Below are positions 32,564 through 40,996 of a stretch of DNA of 64,000 bases, one piece after another (positions within the stretch are counted from its first letter, which is position 1; the number at the start of each line of letters is the position of its first letter). The notes beneath the pieces were generated by a model that was not told the origin of the DNA, searched no databases, and was given only the letters and a program-made list of their open reading frames with translations. The position numbers and the translations under genes are program-made. This DNA comes from Cytauxzoon felis. Its lineage: Eukaryota; Apicomplexa; Aconoidasida; Piroplasmida; Theileriidae. Location of the stretch: assembly GCA_020283715.1 (NCBI GenBank), contig JAIQCW010000156.1, forward strand, positions 62,001-126,000, read 5' to 3'.

Positions 32564-34702
32564 ATGTCTTTAGTCTCCAATGATGAAGGAGATGGAGAAG
32601 GGGATGAATCGCATAATTTTGTGTCTGTGGAAGACGGTATAAATGATGAAATAATAAATCCACACGGTTCCGAATTATTTTATAAGAATGATAATCCAGT
32701 TGTTATGTCTAATGAAGGAGGAGCATCTAGTAGTATATTTTTTCAAAAGCGTGTAGATGATAGTGAGTTGGTAAGAAACAGTAGAATATATCGCAAGAAT
32801 TATATAGAAAAGGGTTTGACAAAAGATAAGCGTGTTACTGTTCAACAGGTGTTGGATAAACGCACTTATATAAGATTGAAAAGGTTATATGAGAGGGGTA
32901 TATATAATTGTATATATGGATGTTTAAGTACGGGTAAGGAGGCGAATATATATGAAGCGGATGGTATTTTGGATGAGAGTGTATATAAAATAGCTATTAA
33001 GGTATATAAGACATCGATATTAATATTTAAGGATAGATCGAGATATATTGAAGGTGAATTTAGATATAGAAGAGCATATTTGGGTACAAAAAATCCAAGG
33101 AAAATGGTTAATCAATGGGCTGAAAAGGAATATAGGAATTTAAGGCGTATATCATTATCAGGTATATATTGTCCATCACCTATATATTTAAAAGATCATA
33201 TATTGGTGATGGAATTAATATCTAATATGGATATTGTAGCACCAAAATTAAAAGATTTGGGAATATTGAGTGTTATTGAATGGCAAATAATTTATGTACA
33301 AGTATTGGTAATAATGAGAATATTATATCAGGATTGTAAATTAATTCATGCGGATTTATCCGAGTATAATTTATTGTATTGTATGGGTAAAGTTTATGTA
33401 ATTGATGTATCACAGGCTATTGAAAATGATCATACAAATGCCCTTTATTTTTTAAAGAGGGATTGTGAAAATATAACAAATTTTTTTATAAATGTAAATG
33501 CGATATCTACAAGTAATAATAATGAATTGAATCTACTAAATTCTATACAATTACTTAATTTTGTTATACAAGATGATGATCTATATACTAATATGATATC
33601 TGACTCTATAGATGAATTAACACCCGAGAGCGATCTACGGGAGCTGGAGGGGGAAGTAAATAAAGAAGCTGACGGCAGGACGACCTCAAGTGGAACGCCT
33701 AGTGGAAGACAAGGTGGGAAGACCTCAGATGGAGCATCTAATATGAGTGATGTATGTATAGAATCAGGATATAATTGTATATGGTTGATAGATGAGGATA
33801 TTATATTAAATGAGGTAAATAAATTTATAAAAAAGATGAATACTGGTTGGAAATATGGTATATCTAATAATATATTAGAGATAATATTATCTAGGAGATT
33901 AAATTATATGAAAGAATGTAAGAAAATTTATAAATTTTTAATGAGTAATAAAAAATATCCTAATAATCATTGGATTAATAATGATAAACAATGGAATTCA
34001 TCTGTATTTGATATTACAGCAAGTACAATACAAAATGATAATGAGATTTATGATGAAAATATATCCAGTGATACACAATCAGGTGATATAATCTCAGATA
34101 TTTCATCCTCACTTACAAATCTCTCTCCATTAGCATCAAATGATTCAGAAGAAAATACCACTCACATTCATAATAAGAAGAAAGATCATACAAACTCTCT
34201 TCGTACTCCACCTGTGGTTACAATCTCTGATCCCACTAGGCGTGGAGCCTCTCCACCTGAGGTCCAATCCAACTCTCTTGGTCTTGCAGACAGCTATCCA
34301 CTTGAGGTTACAACCTCTAATTCCACTCGGCGTGGAGCCTCTTCTAATTACCTATCTCTAAAGAGTAAAACCACTCCCGGAGATCGTGGCGAAGATGGAG
34401 GTGTATATGTAATGAAGAGTAGTACTGGACCTCAAGTGGAACCCGCAGCTGATCTCAGGGAAGCGAAGGGGGAAGTAAATAGAGAAGCTGTCTGCAAGAC
34501 GACCTCAAGTGGAGAAGCTGAGGGCAGGAATATAACTTCGGGTGTAGATGAAGATGATATTGTATGTACACCTAAATTTGATGGGAAAATTCCGGCTGGT
34601 ATGGATTCTAAGGAGTGGAAGAGGATGGTAAAGGAAATGAATAGAGAACGGCGTAAAAATAAGATACCTAAACATATTAAAAAAAAATATAAAAAAGAAT
34701 AA
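32564..34702 (+). CDS. RIOK1: RIO1 atypical protein kinase
   Basis: 712 residues in one exon. The RIO domain is clear: nucleotide loop CLSTGKEANIYEA near residue 125, IAIKVYKTSILIFKDRSRYIEGEFRYRR, AEKEYRNLRRISLSGIYCPSPI, LVMELI, the catalytic IHADLSEYNLLY near residue 260, and the metal-binding VIDVSQAIENDHTNALYFLKRDC near residue 280. RIO1 drives late cytoplasmic maturation of the 40S subunit. Family members are usually about 450-570 residues. The extra length comes from two dispersed repeat copies read in frame, near residues 353-390 and 548-660, both after the kinase core. The basic C-terminus (DSKEWKRMVKEMNRERRKNKIPKHIKKK) is conserved in the family, so the frame is kept after the insertions. 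Confidence 0.92.
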   Translation: MSLVSNDEGDGEGDESHNFVSVEDGINDEIINPHGSELFYKNDNPVVMSNEGGASSSIFFQKRVDDSELVRNSRIYRKNYIEKGLTKDKRVTVQQVLDKRTYIRLKRLYERGIYNCIYGCLSTGKEANIYEADGILDESVYKIAIKVYKTSILIFKDRSRYIEGEFRYRRAYLGTKNPRKMVNQWAEKEYRNLRRISLSGIYCPSPIYLKDHILVMELISNMDIVAPKLKDLGILSVIEWQIIYVQVLVIMRILYQDCKLIHADLSEYNLLYCMGKVYVIDVSQAIENDHTNALYFLKRDCENITNFFINVNAISTSNNNELNLLNSIQLLNFVIQDDDLYTNMISDSIDELTPESDLRELEGEVNKEADGRTTSSGTPSGRQGGKTSDGASNMSDVCIESGYNCIWLIDEDIILNEVNKFIKKMNTGWKYGISNNILEIILSRRLNYMKECKKIYKFLMSNKKYPNNHWINNDKQWNSSVFDITASTIQNDNEIYDENISSDTQSGDIISDISSSLTNLSPLASNDSEENTTHIHNKKKDHTNSLRTPPVVTISDPTRRGASPPEVQSNSLGLADSYPLEVTTSNSTRRGASSNYLSLKSKTTPGDRGEDGGVYVMKSSTGPQVEPAADLREAKGEVNREAVCKTTSSGEAEGRNITSGVDEDDIVCTPKFDGKIPAGMDSKEWKRMVKEMNRERRKNKIPKHIKKKYKKE
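33622..33734 (+). repeat. Dispersed palindromic repeat, copy 8 (inside RIO1 exon, in frame)
   Basis: It contains GAGCGATCTACGGGAGCTGG, GGGGAAGTAAATA, GCTGACGGCAGGACGACCTC and ACCTCAGATGGAG. It is read as SDLRELEGEVNKEADGRTTSSG within RIO1, in the sense orientation. Confidence 0.85.
34207..34545 (+). repeat. Dispersed palindromic repeat, copy 9 (inside RIO1 exon, in frame)
   Basis: It contains TCCCACTAGGCGTGGAGCC, CTTGCAGACAGCT, TATCTCTAAAGAG, GCCACTCCCGGAGATCGTGG and CAGCTGATCTCAGGGAAGCG. It is read as PPEVQSNSLGLADS, SSNYLSLKSKTTPGDRGE and ADLREAKGEVNREA, the same peptide frame as in RAD17. Confidence 0.87.
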
Positions 34703-34858
34703 ATGAATTATACACATTATTTCATAATAAGATTATTTAAATTATTATTTAATTTATAAATGATTTCCATGAAAGTTGGAATGATGAATAATATTCTTCA
34801 CATAAATATACAATTTTATACTACATTAGACAAGTGATTGCAATTTTAGCAATATGTA

Positions 34859-36126
34859 TTACAGAGTGAAACCATATACCTGTTGTAAAATGTATGCAAC
34901 AGCGGCTTCGTGATTTGTTAACTTCACAGAATATTTAGCTTCTCTTTTAACATGATCATCTGCGTTATTCACAGCAAATGATAAATTTGATAACTTCATT
35001 GCTTCCAAATCAGTACTACTATCACCGATATATCCACATGATGATGGATCTTCACCAAAATGTTCCATTAATATCTTTAAGGCATCAACTTTATTGCTAG
35101 TAGTTGGCATAAAATCATATGTATTATCAATAGATCTTTTCACACCGAAATCTATACCTTTCTTCAACCCCGGTATTTCAACATCTAAAAGATCATCATG
35201 TGAATAAACTGTTATTGCTATTATACGTTCATTTAATATTAATTCAAAATCCATTACATCATTTATTGGATATTTACACCTTTTACATACATCCATAAAC
35301 TCATCTGTATATTCACAACACCTTAAACCAGTATTTGGTCCATAAAATATGGATGATGATAACAAATCTTTACTCTCTAAATAATCATGAATCTTTTTTA
35401 CACAATCGTAACTAAGAGAATTTGACAATATTTCATTACCAAATTTATCATATATAAAAGAACCATTAACATAGATTCCAGGAAAACCATTATAACCTGA
35501 TTTTTCTATAAAATCAGTAGGTAATGTCGAAAATGCTGTCTGTAATGCACGACCTAAACAAATATATAAAATAATCATCATTGCCACGATCTCCGGGAGT
35601 GGCTCTACTCTTTAGAGATAGGTAAATAGAAAAGCTGACGGCAGGACTGACCTCATCTGGAACGACGAGTGGAATAACTATACAACTATCTTTGCCACTC
35701 GCCGTGGAGGCCTCTTCCAATTACTTATCCCTAAAGGGTGAAGCCACTCCCAGAGATCGTGGCTATGAATGTTTATAGGTATACGGATATATCAGGGAGT
35801 TGTTAATACTAAGTTTAAAACTAACCAGTACAAAAGAATGGTGTATATCCTAATTTTATAACTTCTTTTAGTGCCTTCATATTTTTGTTCAAAGAATCCT
35901 CATTGTTGGTGTTAAAGGTGCCATCCAAATCTATCGCGAAATATTTTGGTAATTCTTTCGATTTTACAGTACAATCTACATTGCTAAAATTTGTTTCTTT
36001 TATATATCTACATTTTGGGTCCTGAATCTCCAAATCAAAAATTTGATTGCGATTATAATTTACTCCAGTCATACCTCTGTCCTGGGCGAAAATATCACTA
36101 GCAATAGAACACGTGGATAAATCCAT
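34859..36126 (-). CDS. HAD-superfamily (Cof-type) phosphatase
   Basis: Exons 35826-36126 and 34859-35553 give 331 residues. ATG 36126 is the first ATG; the codon two before it is TTG. Motif I is FAIDLDGTF near residue 74, followed by TPFFCTGRALQTAF (motif II Thr). Motif III is the lysine in SNKVDALKILMEHF, and motif IV is YIGDSSTDLEAMKLS with SFAVNNADDHVKREA, the Cof-type cap C2B arrangement. Such enzymes dephosphorylate sugar phosphates and other small metabolites; a related Plasmodium enzyme regulates isoprenoid precursor flux (family knowledge). The intron (35554-35825) carries an inverted pair of repeat cores. Substrate unknown. Confidence 0.88.
35582..35763. repeat. Dispersed palindromic repeat, copy 10 (inverted pair in HAD intron)
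   Basis: It begins with GCCACGATCTCCGGGAGTGG and CTTTAGAGATAGGTAAATAG, and ends with TTATCCCTAAAGGGTGAAGC followed by CCACTCCCAGAGATCGTGGC. It can therefore fold back on itself. A CCACTCGCCGTGGAGGC module lies between the cores. Confidence 0.85.
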
Positions 36127-36775
36127 TTCCAATTAAGTGTATTATTTAATATTTAACTAAAAGCATCTTTTTTCATGAATAATTTCAAGTTCGAAGGAGC
36201 ATTCAACTCTACATTTACATGTATTGGGGGATATAATTATAGGAACTCCGTGAAACTCAAAATAGCAAAAATATAAATATTTCTTACAATTTAGTCTTAT
36301 TTTACATCAGTATTATACATATATATGATCTTAACCATAATTTCTTCTAATGAGTTTCCATGATGTAGAAATAATTCATTCACAAGTTCTGTATTCCTAC
36401 CACATGAAAAGTATAATATTCATAAAACTATTTAAATTTAGTTTAATAAGACTAGTTATTACATGTCAATTGTATATAAAAAATAATTTTTTATTCAATC
36501 ATTGAAGTTTTATCTACATTTGTATACATGCATATGTTTATACTACATAGTAAACAAAATAAGTTCTATACACATATAACATATATCTTCTCAATATATA
36601 AACACATATATCTAGAATAAGTTTTATAACAATTTATTGACGCTTAAATAAGTTATTTACAAGTATAAATGTATATGAGATTTATGACAGATTTCTTTTT
36701 TGAAGTGTAATACTGATTTGGAAACATAATGTACTGTATCCGAGGGTGATAACAATTCTATTGAATATAGTTGTT
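36127..36775. other. Intergenic, weak coding-like stretch only
   Basis: AT-rich. On the minus strand about 36295-36420 reads a 40-codon frame (SCGRNTELVNELFLHHGNSL) without a usable start; it might be a stray exon. Nothing else recognised. Confidence 0.35.
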
Positions 36776-37030
36776 CTTCCACCGAGGTCCAATCCACCTG
36801 AGGTTACCACCACCGTAGGTCGTCCTGCCGTCAGCTTCTCTATTTACCTTTCCGTAAACGGTAAAGCCACTCCCAGAGATCGTGGCTATGATGGAGGTGT
36901 AGATGTAATGAAGAGTAGTACTGGACCTCAAGTGGAATACCCGTAGCTGATCTCAGGGAAGCGAAGGGGGAAGTAAATAAGGAAGGCCTCCACGGCGAGT
37001 GGAAGACCTCAAGTGGAACAGCAGTGGAAG
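36776..37030 (+). repeat. Dispersed palindromic repeat, copy 11 (intergenic)
   Basis: It contains CCACCGAGGTCC, CCTGCCGTCAGCT, GCCACTCCCAGAGATCGTGG, a segment GGAGGTGTAGATGTAATGAA shared with copy 9, CGTAGCTGATCTCAGGGAAG and CTCCACGGCGAGTGGA. It lies 120 nt downstream of the RRM gene. Confidence 0.85.
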
Positions 37031-37152
37031 ATAAGTTGTATATGATAGTGACTGTCTATGTTGGATGCAAAGGCAGTCAATTGTGAATGGAGATCTTCAT
37101 ATAATTAAAATACTCGAGGTGAAATATATATACATTAATATTATATTAATGG

Positions 37153-38151
37153 TCAAGATTTATGTTTTTTACTTTTGAGTCTATTGGTGCCATTATTGAG
37201 GGTGGTATCTTTCCTTTTTTTTCGATCATCGGCTTCTTCATCTTCTTCGTCATCTTCCTCCTCTTCTTCATCGTCATCATCATCTTCTTCTCCATCAACT
37301 GGTTCGTGTGTTGTATTATCCTCAGTTTGTACTGGTTGTACCCAGTTATTATTGAATGGTAATATTGGCATTCCTGTATTTTGATCAAAGTACATCATTG
37401 GTGCCATTTGTCCATTATTATAAAATTGTGCGAAATAAGGATTATATAGCATATTAGCTTGTGCATAATAATATGATGAATAATCTATACCCTCTTGTCC
37501 ACCATCCATGCGATTACTATCCATCATACCTGGAATAGGCATTCCTTGTACATTATTATTAACAGCGGTATTTGTTGGTCTAGGTTGTGCTCTTTTAGCT
37601 TCACAATTCCTACCAAGTGATGTATGAGGTCCTATAACTTTTTCTACATCTTTATATGATTCATATACAACGAAACCAAATCCACGTGGTTTATTTGTAA
37701 CTTTATCACATAAATAATTATATGATACGATAGGACCATATCTAGAAAAGTATTCTTTAAAATATTCATCTGTTATATTATCCGATATACCACCAACAAA
37801 TATACGATTAGTTTCATCTTTAGCTGGTGCCAAATTTTTAGCTTTATCCTTTCTTACAGCTTGTTTTACATCAATTACTACATTATCAACTTTGTGACTA
37901 ACTTTTAATACTTTTTTTAATGTATCTTCGCTTGTGAATGATACGAAACCGAAACCACGGCTTCTTCCTGTGGTCTTATCGGTTACGATTTCTGTATGTG
38001 ATACTTCACCAAATTTACTAAAATATAACTTTAATCCATCCGCAGTAGTGGATCTATTCAAACCACCAGCGAATATTTTATGTGTTTCAAAATCTTCCTC
38101 ATCCAATTGGGAAAATGTTTTCAAACCTTCCAAATTATTATCATCTACCAT
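37153..38151 (-). CDS. Two-RRM RNA-binding protein (hnRNP/Musashi type)
   Basis: ATG 38151 (MVDDNNLEGLKTF) is preferred over the upstream in-frame codon, which adds only MYIYNPICVLV. RRM1 has RNP2 KIFAGGL and RNP1 RGFGFVSF; RRM2 has RNP2 RIFVGGI and RNP1 RGFGFVVY. This tandem arrangement is that of hnRNP A/B, Musashi and DAZAP1 proteins. A Met/Asn/Tyr/Gln-rich low-complexity part follows (residues 190-270), then a long Asp/Glu run and a basic end (RLKSKKHKS) that may be a nuclear signal. It probably acts in mRNA processing or translational control. 332 residues. Confidence 0.9.
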   Translation of the reverse strand: MVDDNNLEGLKTFSQLDEEDFETHKIFAGGLNRSTTADGLKLYFSKFGEVSHTEIVTDKTTGRSRGFGFVSFTSEDTLKKVLKVSHKVDNVVIDVKQAVRKDKAKNLAPAKDETNRIFVGGISDNITDEYFKEYFSRYGPIVSYNYLCDKVTNKPRGFGFVVYESYKDVEKVIGPHTSLGRNCEAKRAQPRPTNTAVNNNVQGMPIPGMMDSNRMDGGQEGIDYSSYYYAQANMLYNPYFAQFYNNGQMAPMMYFDQNTGMPILPFNNNWVQPVQTEDNTTHEPVDGEEDDDDDEEEEEDDEEDEEADDRKKRKDTTLNNGTNRLKSKKHKS

Positions 38152-39206
38152 CACCAATACACATATGGGATTATAGATATACAATAGACATAAGTAAATG
38201 GAACCTAATTAAAATTAAATCGAATACGGATCCTAACACAATTAGATTATATTAAAACAAAGACAACGTATAACAAAAAAAATACTATAATTCCTTATAT
38301 TGTATTTATTTCTTAAGTGATTGTTGTCAGTCTAATTTTTTAGAGTAGTTAAAGTTCTTATAAACTCTAGATTAATTTACTCATGTAAAAAAAGCTTAAT
38401 GTTATTTAATTATTTAATTAATTAGAAAAATAAATTATATCCCCTATCCTTAAATATGTGATAAATGCAAGACTAATTTTCATATGATTAAAATAGTCTC
38501 AAATTACATAAACAATATTAATAATTAATTTGTTTTAATATATACAATCTTTTATTAGTTATAGCAATTTGGATTTAATTAGTAAAGAAAAAAAAAGTTA
38601 ATTATTAGATATTATAACAATTATTTATTTATATTATTAATAATATAAAGTACAATTACAGATAATTTTTATATTTTATAATTTAATATGTTAACAAATT
38701 ATAAATGAACCATACTCACTAATACAAAATCCCATATTCAAATTTATTGGGTTACATTAGTACATATGTTAACCAATTACATATTGCATTCGACTCTATA
38801 ATCTTGCTAACAACTATAATTTATTCTATATAACTATTATAAATCTTATAAATATACTAGTTTTAATACTTTTAATTGTATATATGTGTCTGCAAGGCCG
38901 TACATATATTAGATCACCAGATGCACTGCGTTTAAATACAACATTTTACAATCTTGACCATATCATATTATTTTGAACTATAATTTTATATGTTAATTAC
39001 TGAGAATTTTAAAATATAATAATTTATCCAATTAATTATATTTTCCCGTATCAATGCCCAGAGTGACTGACATTCTCGTTTAAAATCACACATACATACA
39101 TATTAATATCATATATTCATTTCATAACTTTAAACTGTAAAACAACTATCTATAACTGATATTTGTGTCAATTTATGCAACACTCTTGATGTCTAATAAA
39201 ATTATC
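38152..39206. other. Intergenic, very AT-rich, nothing recognised
   Basis: About 1 kb upstream of the RRM gene. It has A/T runs and no frame of note. It ends at repeat copy 12. Confidence 0.5.
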
Positions 39207-39529
39207 TCCGCCACGAACTCTGGGAGTGGCTTTACTCTTTAGAGATAGCTAAATAAAGAAGACTCCACCTGAGGTTACAACATTCCCTTCCACTAGCTGT
39301 GGAGGCTCCTCCAATTACCTATCTCTAAAGAGTAAAGCCACTCCCAGAGATCGTGGTGAAGGTAGAGGTGTAGATGGAATGAAGGGTAGTACTAGACCTC
39401 GAGTGGAACCCGTAGCTGATCTCAGGGAAGCGAAGGGGGAAGTAAATAGAAGAGCTGACGGCAGGACGACCTCAGGTGGAGAGGCCACCACGGCGTGTGG
39501 AAAGACAAAGTTAGGGCCTCAACTGGAAC
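39207..39529. repeat. Dispersed palindromic repeat, copy 12 (intergenic inverted pair)
   Basis: It starts with GCCACGAACTCTGGGAGTGG and CTTTAGAGATAGCTAAATAA. A second part in the other orientation follows: TATCTCTAAAGAG, GCCACTCCCAGAGATCGTGG, CGTAGCTGATCTCAGGGAAG, GCTGACGGCAGGACGACCTC and CCACCACGGCGTGTGG. Confidence 0.87.
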
Positions 39530-39655
39530 GCCAAATGTAAGGAAATCTGTAGAGAATTTGGAGCAGCATGAATATTCTTTGTTATAGAATGGTGGAAATT
39601 TGTAGTGTATTTTATTGTTTTTATATTAATTTCATTGTTATATGGATTTTATAAA

Positions 39656-40329
39656 ATGTCACAATCGAAATCATCAATGACTTTAAGTCGTTTAAAAGAG
39701 TTGATAAAATCATCAAATTGGTATATATAAAATTGATAATTAATTTAAATTTTATAAAAATTTAGTACAATTAATAATGAATTTGATATAATTAATGATA
39801 TTAGTACACAAGATACTATAAATTATTATGATTTAAAGTATGTTTTAATTATAAATATAGGGTAAATAATAATTGTTCTAGTACTAATACTCAAACATCA
39901 TCTATAAATGATACTATTAAAGATGAAGATATAAATGAAATATTATTATCAAAATCGATACAATTTAATAAAAAATTATCAAATCGTATAGAATGTTGTA
40001 AAAAATCAAAAGATTTTTGTAAAATATTAAATGATAATATAAATGAAACATATAATTATCCATCCATTAATGATAATTTAAATTATAAAAATATTTCAAT
40101 TGATAATTTAAATATAAAAAGAAGTAATGAAATTGAATTATTAGAAGAATTAGAATTAAATTTAAGAATAAAATCATGTTTATCTATTATGTCTAATAAT
40201 GAATTAATTAAAATGTTAAAATATAAATTTACTAATTGTTATAATAAAATTATTGAAAATTATAAAATTTTAACTAGAGATATTATTATACAAGAAATTA
40301 TACAAGAAATTGAAGACAATTTATCCTAA
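39656..40329 (+). CDS. Unrecognised Asn/Ile-rich helical protein, three exons
   Basis: Exons 39656-39720, 39766-39837 and 39861-40329 join in frame to 201 residues. The introns are only 45 and 23 nt. It begins MSQSKSSMTLSRLKELIKSS. The middle is low complexity (Asn, Ser, Ile, Lys). The C-terminal half is predicted to be helical (LLEELELNLRIKSCLSIMS, then RDIIIQEIIQEIEDNLS), compatible with a coiled coil. No signal or membrane segment. No family recognised. The spliced frame is clean, so I consider it a real gene. Confidence 0.55.
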
Positions 40330-40996
40330 TTTTAAAATTAATTATATAATATCCTAATGAAACATAAGTATTTATTCAACTATCATAGAATTTATTGAAA
40401 CTTTATGTAATATTAGTTTTATTCATCTCGTCCCTGAATTAAAAAAATACCAACATACTAAATTTTATTGTATATTACTATCCTACATTATTTTATACTC
40501 GATTTTTTTTGTTGCACCACAATTATGGGGTAAACCCCATAATTAATGTAGGGTTTTTTTTAATTTAAAATGAAGTTGGATGTTTATTCATTACATTTAT
40601 AATTGAAGGACTATATAGTTAATTACATTTAGTTTATAATTATAAATTTATTAAATGCATTTTCTGACACTTTATTAAACATCACATGGTTAATTGAAGG
40701 GAGGAGAGATGGAAGCAGGTAGAAATAGGATAAAGGAATATGGGAGATGAGGGATTCACTGAAGGATTGGATGCAGGGCAACTAAATAATTGGGGAAATA
40801 ATACGGGAGCTATATTCCGTCATAAGTTATTCATGTTTTATTCATCTTCATTATATTCACCCATCATCGTATAACTATATGATGTAGTAATTGTAATTAT
40901 AATCGATACAAGAATGGATATAAAATAAAAGGAAAAGTAATTCATTCAACATTGTCCTCGGTAATATAAATTATAAATTAAAAGACATTAAATTAA
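40330..40996. other. Intergenic with a strong hairpin
   Basis: This gap lies between the ends of two convergent genes. Apart from the hairpin at 40521-40544 and a short purine-rich stretch near 40700-40760, nothing is recognised. Confidence 0.5.
40521..40544. repeat. Perfect 11-bp hairpin with 2-nt loop
   Basis: Arms 40521-40531 (AATTATGGGGT) and 40534-40544 (ACCCCATAATT) are exact reverse complements around AA. GTAGGG and a run of T follow shortly after. It lies about 190 nt beyond the end of the upstream gene; it may affect transcript ends, but this is unproven. Confidence 0.7.

Noticed and set aside
36746..36946. 66-codon plus-strand frame
   Set aside because: Entirely within repeat copy 11; no host gene around it.
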